This document shows, in pieces, positions 40,615 to 48,350 of a stretch of DNA of 64,000 bases (positions are counted from its first letter, which is position 1; every line of letters begins with the position of its first letter). The notes under the pieces are model-generated. The model ran no database searches. It had not been told where the DNA came from and saw only the letters and a list, made by a program, of their open reading frames with translations. The DNA lies in IMG/VR virus record IMGVR_UViG_3300023174_000046, positions 153,414 through 217,413 of that record; one strand, given 5' to 3'. The position numbers and the translations under genes were made by a program. The DNA is from a virus.

Positions 40615-41543
40615 GCCCACTGTGCTGTAAACGGCGTTGTGTAGTTTGTAAATGTGTTTGTAGCTGTCTTGTAAAGCTCAAAGCTATTAACTTGTATATA
40701 AGCCTGGTAACCATCATCCACATTGATGAATGTGCCATTAACCACAAACACATCTGCTGTGAGTGCTGGTGAGAACAGTGTCATACCAGCAGTTAGATTA
40801 GCTCTTGCTTGTGTGCTTGTAGCAGCACGAATAGATTCTGTTGCAAGCTTCATTCTTGTACCAATACCAGAAGTTGTTTGAAGCGAAGTTACATAATTAG
40901 CTGTTAAAGCTTTTCTTGTTGTTGTATCATCCCATAGAATTTTATTCAAGACATATTGCTGATAGTTGTTACCTGTACCGTAACCGGCGCCACCGGTACC
41001 AAAAGGAAATACATCACCACTTAATGGTGCAGTACTAGAAAGAGCATTGCTTGCTGTACCATAAACAGCAGGATTTACTAATCTATTCACAGCAACACCA
41101 ACAGCACCGCAAGTGTTTGAAAGTTCATTGCCTTGACCTCTTCTGAGCATGTAACCCAAATAGCCGCTCAAAGAGCATACACCAATATGAGGAGCAGAAA
41201 ATAACATTAATGCACCATTGGTAGCATATTGTATGTGTGAAGCCCATGCAAAGAGTGCAATTCTCCCAGTATGCGGGTAACCACCAATGCCACCTGCAAA
41301 AAATGGTCCTTGAAAATCATTCAAAGTAGCAGGCATTTGACCAATATTGTTATTGTAATAAGCTGGTGCATTTGCATCATCTGAACAAATTGAATCGGCT
41401 AATAAAACATTGTTGGCGCTATACCCACATAATGTTTGAATAAACGTTTTGCAATATCTGCCAAAATCTTCCACAAGAATGGCTCCAGGGTAGGCAGAAG
41501 CTGCTGTTACTATTGAGGTGTATGTTGATTGTGATATTGGCAT
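40611..41543 (-). CDS. LCIB/theta-carbonic anhydrase-like protein, copy B
   Basis: 310 residues. SICSDDANAP (Cys53, Asp55), GGIGGYPHTGRIALFAWASH, FSAPHIGV (His119) and LRRGQGNELSNTCGAVG (Cys145) reproduce the conserved core of LCIB/LCIC (limiting-CO2-inducible B) proteins. In those the zinc ligands are Cys, His and Cys in this order, with an Asp two residues after the first Cys. All these positions are kept. The C-terminal GTFINVDDGYQAYIQV is shared with the next gene. Predicted role: interconversion of CO2 and bicarbonate, or a virion protein derived from that fold. The end overlaps the last 4 nt of the plus-strand HiPIP-like gene. Confidence 0.78.
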   Translation of the reverse strand: MPISQSTYTSIVTAASAYPGAILVEDFGRYCKTFIQTLCGYSANNVLLADSICSDDANAPAYYNNNIGQMPATLNDFQGPFFAGGIGGYPHTGRIALFAWASHIQYATNGALMLFSAPHIGVCSLSGYLGYMLRRGQGNELSNTCGAVGVAVNRLVNPAVYGTASNALSSTAPLSGDVFPFGTGGAGYGTGNNYQQYVLNKILWDDTTTRKALTANYVTSLQTTSGIGTRMKLATESIRAATSTQARANLTAGMTLFSPALTADVFVVNGTFINVDDGYQAYIQVNSFELYKTATNTFTNYTTPFTAQWA

Positions 41544-41551
41544 AAAAAATA

Positions 41552-42652
41552 TTAGTTGAGTTGTAATCCTGATTTAAATTGTGTAGTAAAGTCTTCGAAG
41601 GTATCTGTGGTCTTGTTGTATCTTAAGAAGTTTGTTACATCTGCATAAGCTTTAAATCCATCATCCACGTTAATAAATGTACCAGTGCTCAAGAACACAT
41701 CAACATTTCTGCCAGGGAACGCTGTTCTATAAGCAAGCTTGAATGTGCTGTTATTGTCAGGTTTAGCAATAATATTGAAAGCAGAGTTGCGAATTGCTTC
41801 TGTGGCCAATATCATTTGCTGCCCGAAGTCTGATGTTGCACAAATGGCTGTGCGTGCTGTTACATCATCATAAATTGCCTTGACAAGAGTATAGAATTGA
41901 AAATCCGATGCATTTGTTAACAATACATCAAGTGGATCAGGGCTAGGCCATTGAGGAGCAGGGCCGCTTACACCATTGTTTCTGATCCAATCAACAGCAG
42001 CTGCTGCAGCACCACAAGTTGCAGAAAGATTACCATAATTTTGACCGCGGCGTCTCATGTAACCTACTTGACCATCGCGAGTGATGCCAATGTGAGGGGC
42101 TATGTACAAGAATAGAGCACCTCCACTTGTGACGTGTGATGCATAAGCAAGGAGCCCTGTGGTACCAGTGTGTGGGTAACCATCTAAGCCGCCACCCATG
42201 AATGGTCCAAGGAAAGTTTGCAATGATTGAGGCATTTGACCGAGATTATTAATATTATTAAACACTGGTCCGTTCACATCATCAGAGCAAATAGATGATG
42301 AAAAGAGAACATTGCTTGGAGTGTAAGCAGCACTTACCGATTGAATATAAGTTTGTACGCGAAGACCAAAGTTTTCAGCTGTTGCAGCAGTTGGGTATGT
42401 CTTTCTTACCACATCACCATAATCAAGTTGTTGCGAAACTGGACCAGAATCAGATGTTAAACTGGAACCATGCATTAAGTTGTTATTCTCTAGTTCTGCA
42501 CGAGCTGCTTGTACTCTTTCTTCTATGATTTGTTGTTCAAATAAGAATTTCTTTTGAAAATCGGCTGATTGTGGCCTGCTAGGCACAACTACGGGGTTGC
42601 GAGGGCGACCATCATATTGCTTTAACCCATCTACATATTGCCTAGGAATCAT
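41552..42652 (-). CDS. LCIB/theta-carbonic anhydrase-like protein, copy A, with anchor-like N-terminus
   Basis: 366 residues from ATG 42652 (a TTG at 42673 is in frame but lies upstream of the late box). The core is SSSICSDDVNGP (Cys122, Asp124), GGGLDGYPHTGTTGLLAYASH, YIAPHIGIT (His187) and RRRGQNYGNLSATCGA (Cys213), so the Cys/His/Cys zinc site and the Asp of theta-class carbonic anhydrases are intact. An extra N-terminal helical segment (FLFEQQIIEERVQAARAELE) resembles the anchor helix of the adhesins at 57705 and 60596. An exact late box lies 5 nt upstream. It is 8 nt from copy B, so the pair is a tandem duplication. Confidence 0.8.
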   Translation of the reverse strand: MIPRQYVDGLKQYDGRPRNPVVVPSRPQSADFQKKFLFEQQIIEERVQAARAELENNNLMHGSSLTSDSGPVSQQLDYGDVVRKTYPTAATAENFGLRVQTYIQSVSAAYTPSNVLFSSSICSDDVNGPVFNNINNLGQMPQSLQTFLGPFMGGGLDGYPHTGTTGLLAYASHVTSGGALFLYIAPHIGITRDGQVGYMRRRGQNYGNLSATCGAAAAAVDWIRNNGVSGPAPQWPSPDPLDVLLTNASDFQFYTLVKAIYDDVTARTAICATSDFGQQMILATEAIRNSAFNIIAKPDNNSTFKLAYRTAFPGRNVDVFLSTGTFINVDDGFKAYADVTNFLRYNKTTDTFEDFTTQFKSGLQLN

Positions 42653-42657
42653 GTAAT

Positions 42658-42665
42658 TATTTATA
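42658..42665 (-). promoter_or_regulatory. T4-late promoter box (TATAAATA, exact)
   Basis: On the minus strand, ends 5 nt before the ATG at 42652; drives the LCIB-like pair. Confidence 0.6.
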
Positions 42666-42671
42666 TTTAAC

Positions 42672-42679
42672 AATAAATA
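42672..42679 (+). promoter_or_regulatory. T4-late-like promoter box (AATAAATA)
   Basis: Ends 6 nt before the ATG at 42686; divergent from the minus-strand box. Confidence 0.5.
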
Positions 42680-42685
42680 ATATCA

Positions 42686-43435
42686 ATGAATAATAAAGAA
42701 AATCGTCTTATATTTGAAGCTTTTGCAACAAAGCTAATTAAAGAGGATATGCCTTATCCTACATTTGCCAAGCTTGCCAAGCATGCTTCGCCTAAATCGT
42801 CCAAGGAAAAAGATGAAAATGAATACAAAGATCAAATGCCTGATAGCAAAGAAGAATATTCAGCTCATGATTATGCCAAAGAAATGGAAGCCAAGCCCGG
42901 TGAACAAGAAGAACAACCACAAACACATGCGGACATGTCTCATGATCAAAAAGAAGCTGCAATGCTTCTCAAGAAGTTTGGTTACACTTTCTTTGACATG
43001 GACATGCACGGTCGTGATTACGTTGCTTATTTTGTGAACGAAAAGCTCCCTCACAATCATGCAAAGCATGGCATCAAAGTGAAGCATGATGGCATCATAG
43101 TTGGTCCTGCAGATTCCCCTTTCATTGGCAAGAAAGTAAAAGAATTAATTCCTTCAGAAGATGCAGAAGAGCAAGCAGAAGCAGTAGCAGTTTCTGGCCA
43201 ATACAAATACATCTATTTTCTAGATGCTGAAGAATGTTATTCCATTAACCCTTATCAAATTGTGCCGTTCAAGAAAGCAGTAAGAGAGACAAGCAATTGG
43301 ACCAAAGCGCGTGTAATGGTTGGTGAAGATATTGTTCAAATTCTTGGCAAGAGTGTTAAAGATCAAAGAGCTTGGTACATTGTAGGTGCAGAAGCTCCCA
43401 ACGATCATGTATTTGAAGTTTTGTTAGGTAGCTAA
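42686..43435 (+). CDS. Protein with capsid-targeting-like LIFE tag
   Basis: 249 residues. N-terminus NNKENRLIFEAFATKLIK: I-F-E followed by A fits a T4-type prohead-protease site after Glu11. A charged low-complexity linker follows (about 35-95). Then come a domain FGYTFFDMDMHGRDYVAYFVNE and a C-terminal domain (YKYIYFLDAEECYSINPYQI). The catalytic nature is not evident. Probable internal virion protein. Confidence 0.65.
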   Translation: MNNKENRLIFEAFATKLIKEDMPYPTFAKLAKHASPKSSKEKDENEYKDQMPDSKEEYSAHDYAKEMEAKPGEQEEQPQTHADMSHDQKEAAMLLKKFGYTFFDMDMHGRDYVAYFVNEKLPHNHAKHGIKVKHDGIIVGPADSPFIGKKVKELIPSEDAEEQAEAVAVSGQYKYIYFLDAEECYSINPYQIVPFKKAVRETSNWTKARVMVGEDIVQILGKSVKDQRAWYIVGAEAPNDHVFEVLLGS

Positions 43436-43436
43436 T

Positions 43437-43985
43437 ATGGATAGAGAATCAAAGCTTATTTTCGAAGCATATGCATTGAAAGGTTTAGCTGCAGGTAAAA
43501 CACTTGCTGATATAGCCAAGAAGCATGGTGTTAGTATAGAAGTGATGCAAACAGCTCTGCAGAGAGGCATGAAAGTTGAACACGAGCACACAGGTAATGA
43601 AGCTGCTGCAAAAAAGATTGCAATGGATCATTTGTTTGAAGATCCAGAATATTATGCAAAACTTGCCAAGATAGAGGGTGAAGAGAGTGAGCAAAATGAA
43701 GAGCGCAGATTGGATCCTAAATGCTGGAAAGGCTATCATAAATCTGGTACCAAGCTCAAAGATGGTGTGCGTGTCAACAATTGTGTTAAATCACAAAATA
43801 ATGAAGAAAAGCTTGTAGGTGGTCAGAAGAAACTGGATGCCAATCATGATGGTAAGATCTCTGGCGCAGATTTTAAAATTCTCAAGAAGCATAAAGGTGA
43901 AGAACAAGAAGAAATGCAATGCCCATATGCAGCAAAAGGCTGTAAATGTAGTGAATGTGAAGAATGTGCTGCCAATCAGGCTTAA
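43437..43985 (+). CDS. LIFE-tagged protein with EF-hand and C-terminal Cys cluster
   Basis: 182 residues. The tag DRESKLIFEAYALKG (Glu10) is followed by an HTH-like segment (KTLADIAKKHGVSIEVMQTAL, 20-odd residues). Near residue 135, LDANHDGKISGADFKILKKH has the D-x-N-x-D-G-x-I-x-x-x-D calcium-binding loop. The end carries CPYAAKGCKCSECEEC, a possible metal cluster. A cargo protein with a DNA-binding start and calcium loop is suggested; function unknown. Confidence 0.65.
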   Translation: MDRESKLIFEAYALKGLAAGKTLADIAKKHGVSIEVMQTALQRGMKVEHEHTGNEAAAKKIAMDHLFEDPEYYAKLAKIEGEESEQNEERRLDPKCWKGYHKSGTKLKDGVRVNNCVKSQNNEEKLVGGQKKLDANHDGKISGADFKILKKHKGEEQEEMQCPYAAKGCKCSECEECAANQA

Positions 43986-44027
43986 TTAGCTTGATTATTT
44001 TTTAAAATCATTTAATATCATTCGTTA

Positions 44028-44234
44028 ATGAAATATATATTATGTTTGTTGACACTAGCCATGGCTGGGTGCTCCACAGCACATGTATATAATCCAAAAC
44101 AACTATCAGAAGATTCTGTTAACTGGGAATATGATAGAGCAAGATCTTTTAATACCAACAACAATCAACTGGATTCACCAGACGGTTCTGTGCAAAAAGG
44201 TAACGGTATAAAGTTCTTCAAAGCAACATATTGA
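44028..44234 (+). CDS. Small lipoprotein
   Basis: 68 residues. A signal peptide with lipobox LAMAGC (Cys15): KYILCLLTLAMAGCST. The mature part is short and polar (DSVNWEYDRARSFNTNN). Phage lipoproteins of this size often block superinfection or act in lysis; here there is no further evidence. Confidence 0.7.
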   Translation: MKYILCLLTLAMAGCSTAHVYNPKQLSEDSVNWEYDRARSFNTNNNQLDSPDGSVQKGNGIKFFKATY

Positions 44235-44302
44235 TGCCTCTGTTTGACTGATTCACTTGTAATTAAAAAATAATTTTAGTCGACTATATATCAAGAAAAA
44301 CA

Positions 44303-44331
44303 TTGATATTTTCAGTAATATCATGTATACT
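44303..44331 (+). promoter_or_regulatory. Sigma70-like leaderless promoter
   Basis: TTGATA, 17-nt spacer, TATACT ending 6 nt before the ATG at 44338. Confidence 0.55.
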
Positions 44332-44337
44332 ATAATA

Positions 44338-44958
44338 ATGAGTGAAGATTTAGTCATGCCAGCACCAACTGTTACCATCATAAATGGTTCATTAGGAGGA
44401 AGAACTGGCAACACTAACAATCTCCTGCAAAAAGTTAAGAAGATTATTCTTAAGAAAAACAGTGATACAAATATTAAAGTTGTTCATTTATCACCATCTT
44501 TTGATTGGCTAAAGGTTAAGAGGTGCATTAAAGCTAGTAATATTCTCATTTTCTGTACTGGAACATATTGGGACTCTTGGGGTTCACCCATGCAGCAATT
44601 GTTCGAGAAAATGACACAAATTGAAGGTAAAAAGCATTTGTTAGGCAAACCTGCAGGCGCTATTGTTACAATGCATTCAGTTGGCGGTAAAGAAGTATGC
44701 TCCAGAATTCTTGGCAATCTTGTAGGGCTGGGTTGCATAATACCTCCCTTCACAGGCTTTGCATATGCATACTCAGATCATATTGCGCATCGCTCCAGAG
44801 TATCAGGCAAGAAGCTGTTGGATGATGTGTGGCATATTGACGATCTGGAAGCTTTTGTGCACAACCTATTTGAAGCGCATAAAGGTACAAAGGATTACAT
44901 GGTCTGGGATTACCTGGATACGCAAGCAATGGACCCCAGTTATGTTTGGCTTAAGTAA
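44338..44958 (+). CDS. NADPH-dependent FMN reductase/flavodoxin-fold protein
   Basis: 206 residues from ATG 44338. TIINGSLGGRTGNTNNLL is the FMN-phosphate loop, and FCTGTYWDSWGSPMQQLFEKM matches the second flavin loop (G-T-x-x-x-x-x-x-x-x-x-x-x-F-x-x-x) of NAD(P)H:FMN oxidoreductases. GKPAGAIVTMHSVGGK follows. It could supply reduced flavin to the halogenase at 1892 (inference). The start follows the promoter; an upstream ATG at 44323 lies before the -10 box. Confidence 0.78.
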   Translation: MSEDLVMPAPTVTIINGSLGGRTGNTNNLLQKVKKIILKKNSDTNIKVVHLSPSFDWLKVKRCIKASNILIFCTGTYWDSWGSPMQQLFEKMTQIEGKKHLLGKPAGAIVTMHSVGGKEVCSRILGNLVGLGCIIPPFTGFAYAYSDHIAHRSRVSGKKLLDDVWHIDDLEAFVHNLFEAHKGTKDYMVWDYLDTQAMDPSYVWLK

Positions 44959-44963
44959 TTTAT

Positions 44964-45113
44964 GTGGGCAGAAAAATTTTCGAGTATATTGTAGTTGTAA
45001 TAATTTATTTTTTAATTGCACTTGTTAAGTGTTACCATTATTATTGGTGGATAAGATACGAAAGCAAAGGAATATTAACAAGAAAGATTAAAAAATATGT
45101 GGGATCCAATTAG
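44964..45113 (+). CDS. 49-residue single-span membrane protein
   Basis: GTG start 5 nt after the previous stop. GRKIFEYIVVVIIYFLIALV is a basic start plus membrane helix; the rest is basic and aromatic (YHYYWWIRYESKGILTRKIK). Overlaps the next small frame by 17 nt. Supported by composition only. Confidence 0.4.
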   Translation: MGRKIFEYIVVVIIYFLIALVKCYHYYWWIRYESKGILTRKIKKYVGSN

Positions 45114-45252
45114 TTTGTTTTATATGATGTGGGCACTTAACACAGGTCTTCCTGATGCAAGACTTAATGTTACAGAGGTGATTCAAGCGCGTGAAAATAA
45201 AATTGTAATTGAACACATCGTAGAATCAGTTTCTTTGAGAGAAGGAATCTAA
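45097..45252 (+). CDS. 51-residue hypothetical protein
   Basis: MWDPISLFYMMWALNTGLPD, then a charged beta/helix part ending VSLREGI. Not recognised; accepted because it fills the interval between two promoter-linked genes. Confidence 0.4.
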   Translation: MWDPISLFYMMWALNTGLPDARLNVTEVIQARENKIVIEHIVESVSLREGI

Positions 45253-45258
45253 TATAGC

Positions 45259-45286
45259 TTGAATAGAAAATAAAAGAGTATATAAT
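45259..45286 (+). promoter_or_regulatory. Sigma70-like leaderless promoter
   Basis: TTGAAT, 16-nt spacer, TATAAT ending 6 nt before the ATG at 45293. Confidence 0.65.
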
Positions 45287-45292
45287 AAAAAC

Positions 45293-45463
45293 ATGACAAT
45301 AACAAACAATAATGTAGCTCTTGATATGGTTTTGACGTCTATTGTTAATAACAGATCTATTTTAAATAGCATAACTTCTGATATTAATGAGAGATTCAAA
45401 GTAAAGTTGAACGAACAAGATTTGGAAAATTATTTGAGTGTAATTGAAATGAGGAAAAAATAA
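45293..45463 (+). CDS. 56-residue helical hypothetical protein
   Basis: MTITNNNVALDMVLTSIVNN to a Lys-rich end (VIEMRKK). All-helical. The promoter at the standard spacing supports the gene; the stop abuts the next ATG. Confidence 0.5.
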   Translation: MTITNNNVALDMVLTSIVNNRSILNSITSDINERFKVKLNEQDLENYLSVIEMRKK

Positions 45464-45640
45464 ATGAACTTTTTATATGAAATGTACACAACAAAGAATG
45501 GCAGTAATGTTTTTCTTGGTTATAAAAAAGTAGCAGCAGATTGCAAAGAAGATGCTTTACTGTGTGCCCAAGAAGCTGTTGATCCAGATGTGAGGTTGTA
45601 CCCTGTTTATATCAATGAGGCTGATCCGTACGCTCGGTAA
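45464..45640 (+). CDS. 58-residue hypothetical protein
   Basis: MNFLYEMYTTKNGSNVFLGY, later CKEDALLCAQEAVDPDVRLY; a small alpha/beta pattern. It directly follows the previous stop with no gap. Not recognised. Confidence 0.45.
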   Translation: MNFLYEMYTTKNGSNVFLGYKKVAADCKEDALLCAQEAVDPDVRLYPVYINEADPYAR

Positions 45641-45785
45641 ATGGTTTAATGCTGTAGTTAAAATTGTAGTTAATGATTGTTCAGTTGGGTTGGCACTAAT
45701 AATTATTGGCTTCATTTTAGGCTGGTGTTCCCAAAGCATTTGGATTATACTCTGTAAGATAATACATTATGTTCGAGTTTCTTAA
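45615..45785 (+). CDS. 56-residue membrane protein
   Basis: A basic N-terminus (MRLIRTLGKWFNAVVK) and hydrophobic VGLALIIIGFILGWCSQSI. It overlaps both neighbours (26 and 17 nt). Moderate support from composition. Confidence 0.4.
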   Translation: MRLIRTLGKWFNAVVKIVVNDCSVGLALIIIGFILGWCSQSIWIILCKIIHYVRVS

Positions 45786-46080
45786 AAACTTCTTTGCAGG
45801 ATCAAAATATAAGATATATGTTACAGGGCCAAATACTTTAGCAGAACTATTAACACAGTTTGATCAGCCACCCAAAGAGAAAACTAAAGAAGATATCATT
45901 CGTGACTATACCATAAAAGAAACCATGGCTTCATTGGAATTATCATATCTAAAAGAAGATCCTTCAATTTTCTTTACAGGCAATCAAAAATGGTTTGATG
46001 GTGAAGGTAATAAGTATTTTGACTTTGTGCCTTGTGCATTAAGACCGGAAGTTTTGTATTGCTCATATGGCAAAAATTAA
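45769..46080 (+). CDS. Hypothetical protein
   Basis: 103 residues, N-terminus hydrophobic/aromatic (MFEFLKNFFAGSKYKIYV), the rest mixed with several Lys/Glu. Its last 14 nt overlap the next frame. Not recognised. Confidence 0.55.
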   Translation: MFEFLKNFFAGSKYKIYVTGPNTLAELLTQFDQPPKEKTKEDIIRDYTIKETMASLELSYLKEDPSIFFTGNQKWFDGEGNKYFDFVPCALRPEVLYCSYGKN

Positions 46081-46360
46081 GAAAATAAGTTGCAGACCCA
46101 CCATGTGGCTGGTAAGAGTTTCAGTAAAAGATCCAAGCTGTTCATTCTCCATAAATCCTGAGATTAGTTACATGAGACTGGTTAAAGCATTCAATGCTAA
46201 TGCTGCTGTTAAAGCTGCAGCAACATATTGTAACAAGAAAATGAAAGACTATCCAGGGACACGTTTTACATATTCAACATCAGAGATTGAAGCTTACTAT
46301 TATCCCATACATCAATTCAAGGAGGAAGCACGTGAAGTTTGCTACAAGACAAAGATATAG
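46067..46360 (+). CDS. Hypothetical protein, paralogue of next gene
   Basis: 97 residues. Shares S-E-I-E-A-Y-Y-Y-x-x-x-x-Q near the C-terminus with the 46332 product (KEIEAYYYADYQH). A basic N-terminus and a helix (LVKAFNANAAVKAAATYCNK). Not recognised. Confidence 0.55.
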   Translation: MAKIKKISCRPTMWLVRVSVKDPSCSFSINPEISYMRLVKAFNANAAVKAAATYCNKKMKDYPGTRFTYSTSEIEAYYYPIHQFKEEAREVCYKTKI

Positions 46361-46574
46361 TTATAATGTGAAAGGTATTGAGACGGATGTGGACTATGTG
46401 ACAATGTCAGACATAGAATCAAAACATGGTTCAAGATTTGCTGAGCAATTTAAAAAGTTTGCGTTGAACCTCAAGAAATTGCATATAAAGGAAAAAGAAA
46501 TAGAAGCATATTACTATGCTGATTACCAGCACATCGCGAGACGCACCGAACTATTTCTTAATCCAGTTAGCTAA
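46332..46574 (+). CDS. Hypothetical protein, paralogue of previous gene
   Basis: 80 residues from GTG 46332, chosen because AAGGAGG lies 6 nt upstream; the ATG at 46287 lacks one. The body is a charged helix pair ending in EIEAYYYADYQHIARR. Tandem paralogue of 46067. Confidence 0.55.
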   Translation: MKFATRQRYSYNVKGIETDVDYVTMSDIESKHGSRFAEQFKKFALNLKKLHIKEKEIEAYYYADYQHIARRTELFLNPVS

Positions 46575-46856
46575 TTATCGGAAGTTTCCGAGCTCTCTAT
46601 CGAGAGTGTATTCAGCAGGCTTTTGAACTAATGTATCCCAAGAGTTCTCTGCCTCTCCTGCCATAGCTGTGAAGGGAGAGGTTACTGCATAGGCTGTGAA
46701 GCCTAGCGTTGTGCCTACAAATGTAAATGGTCGCACCAAAGCAACATCAACTGCTTGCAAGCAAACAGGTGCATCTTCATTTGTAGAATCAACGTCTGCA
46801 AATGCTGCGGTAGCAAGAGCTACACTAACAGCAATACCGACTAGTGTTTTGTTCAT
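46575..46856 (-). CDS. Exported small protein
   Basis: 93 residues from ATG 46856. A signal peptide NKTLVGIAVSVALATAAFA is followed by VDVALVRPFTFVGTTLGFTAYAVTSPF and YTLDRELG. This matches a family of small exported proteins with the pattern R-P-x-x-x-x-T-x-x-G-x-x-x-x-x-x-x-x-P-F and a terminal R-x-L-G (recollection, no function). Late-type box 5 nt upstream. Confidence 0.65.
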   Translation of the reverse strand: MNKTLVGIAVSVALATAAFADVDSTNEDAPVCLQAVDVALVRPFTFVGTTLGFTAYAVTSPFTAMAGEAENSWDTLVQKPAEYTLDRELGNFR

Positions 46857-46861
46857 GGGAT

Positions 46862-46869
46862 TATTTATT
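46862..46869 (-). promoter_or_regulatory. T4-late-like promoter box (AATAAATA)
   Basis: On the minus strand, ends 5 nt before the ATG at 46856; the in-frame ATG at 46895 lies upstream of it. Confidence 0.45.
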
Positions 46870-46884
46870 GTGTGACAACTTAAA

Positions 46885-47166
46885 TCAACTTTCAAGTTTC
46901 ATTGAGAGTGTTGTATCTTGTTTATAGACAAAGGTTTGGTCGATTGCAATAACCTCTTTCATCATCTCAGAATAATAGCCAAGTTCGCCTGTATCCAAGC
47001 AAATAGTATCATAAGTGCATTGTGAATTTTTGGGCACTTTAACCTTCATGTATACAGCGGATTTAACATTGTTAGGATCAGAGATTGTAAAAACATCTGA
47101 TGATTTTAAATCTCTGAAGGGTACACGGTTATCTCTCTTTTCTGGCTTGATGAATTCAAATTTCAT
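46885..47166 (-). CDS. Hypothetical protein
   Basis: 93 residues, beta-rich (DVFTISDPNNVKSAVYMKVKV, CLDTGELGYYSEM). Not recognised. The end overlaps the longer (rejected) start of the exported protein. Confidence 0.5.
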   Translation of the reverse strand: MKFEFIKPEKRDNRVPFRDLKSSDVFTISDPNNVKSAVYMKVKVPKNSQCTYDTICLDTGELGYYSEMMKEVIAIDQTFVYKQDTTLSMKLES

Positions 47167-47207
47167 ATTACTATTTTAATATAATCTTTAAGAATGCTAC
47201 TTTTTTA

Positions 47208-47236
47208 TTGAACTATTATAAACGGTGAGTTATAAT
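47208..47236 (+). promoter_or_regulatory. Sigma70-like leaderless promoter
   Basis: TTGAAC, 17-nt spacer, TATAAT ending 6 nt before the ATG at 47243. Confidence 0.65.
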
Positions 47237-47242
47237 CGTTGC

Positions 47243-47926
47243 ATGGCCGAGAGAATAACAAACAAATGGACCAAGGATCTCAAAGGAGCCTTTGGAGATA
47301 CACAACAAATTAAAAAAGCTATCAAAGGCGAGCAAATGTGGGAGCGTTATGCTCGAGGCAAATATGCCAGTGTAATTAACCATAGCGCTGATAGGAGCAA
47401 ACAAACTGCAGGTGTTGATTTTACTATCACTGGCAGGTCTTTGCCTAACCCTGTTACTGTAGATGTAAAGGCCAATATGAAATGGGGGTTCTTCTATGTG
47501 GAGAATAATCCTACAGGCTGGTTGAGAAACTCCAACAAAATAACAGATTGGATTGCACACATAGATATACACAGGGGTTATGTGTGTGAGTATAGCAGAG
47601 TAGATATGATTGCTTATCTTGATGAGAAAGGTTATAAGCAGGATCTTGTTAGATTATCTAACTACAAAACAGGTATTCAGAGTTTTATTAGAAAATATTG
47701 GCTCAAAAAAAGTTACACAAGCAAATCAAAATCTCGACCCAAATTTTCTGAACAATATGCGCATACAAATGCTGCAAAGTATTATACATATAGTACGCGT
47801 CAATATTATAGAAGAGACGAAAAACCTTGGGATACAGACAAATATCCTATGGAAGAGTATAATGATGTTACAGATACATTTTATTATCCTTATGGGGAAG
47901 TCAGAGGATTTAGCGATTCGGACTAA
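47243..47926 (+). CDS. Putative PD-(D/E)XK endonuclease
   Basis: 227 residues from ATG 47243; the in-frame ATG at 47225 lies upstream of the -10 box. TAGVDFTITG then NPVTVDVKANMKWGFFYVE gives D...D-x-K in successive strands, the arrangement of restriction-like nucleases. The C-terminal third is Tyr/Lys-rich and probably binds DNA. No methyltransferase partner; a role in host DNA breakdown or recombination is possible. Confidence 0.5.
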   Translation: MAERITNKWTKDLKGAFGDTQQIKKAIKGEQMWERYARGKYASVINHSADRSKQTAGVDFTITGRSLPNPVTVDVKANMKWGFFYVENNPTGWLRNSNKITDWIAHIDIHRGYVCEYSRVDMIAYLDEKGYKQDLVRLSNYKTGIQSFIRKYWLKKSYTSKSKSRPKFSEQYAHTNAAKYYTYSTRQYYRRDEKPWDTDKYPMEEYNDVTDTFYYPYGEVRGFSDSD

Positions 47927-47981
47927 TCGTATCTTCATAACTTGTTCTGAATCATTAAAGAAAAAAATCTAAAAAATATAG

Positions 47982-48009
47982 TTGAACAGATCCGGAAAGC
48001 ACATATAAT
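47982..48009 (+). promoter_or_regulatory. Sigma70-like leaderless promoter
   Basis: TTGAAC, 16-nt spacer, TATAAT ending 7 nt before the ATG at 48017. Confidence 0.7.
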
Positions 48010-48016
48010 TGGACTT

Positions 48017-48319
48017 ATGAAAAATAGCAACACTAACACGAACCAACAGAAGCAGAAAACCCCAACCCTTGCCTGTATTGTTACAGGTAAGAGCCGCTTG
48101 ACCAACCAGGAATACCTGGAAAACAAGGCCACGGCTGCAGGCGCAACGGTCGAAGAGATCGTTAGCCATTACGTTACCCGTGAGGTTCTTAAGAACCTTC
48201 GCAAGGGTGACTTGCAGGGCTTGTCGCAGGAGGTTGCCACCCGCATTCTCCGCCTCAATGGCAAGCAGAAGGGTGCTTCGAAGGCTCGTAAATCTTCTGA
48301 GACGGCGGTTGCCGTTTAA
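48017..48319 (+). CDS. Small basic protein with CIVTG motif, highly expressed type
   Basis: 100 residues. A polar start (NSNTNTNQQKQKT), then LACIVTGKSRLTNQ and IVSHYVTREVLKNLRKGDLQ, related to the 19348 product, and a basic tail. Codon choice is strongly shifted to C and G (for example GTT/ACC/CGC/AAG), unlike neighbours. The gene has its own promoter and a 9-bp GC-rich terminator, so it should be an abundant monocistronic product. Function unknown. Confidence 0.65.
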   Translation: MKNSNTNTNQQKQKTPTLACIVTGKSRLTNQEYLENKATAAGATVEEIVSHYVTREVLKNLRKGDLQGLSQEVATRILRLNGKQKGASKARKSSETAVAV

Positions 48320-48350
48320 ATCAGAGTAACGCCCGAGGTGTTACACAGGG

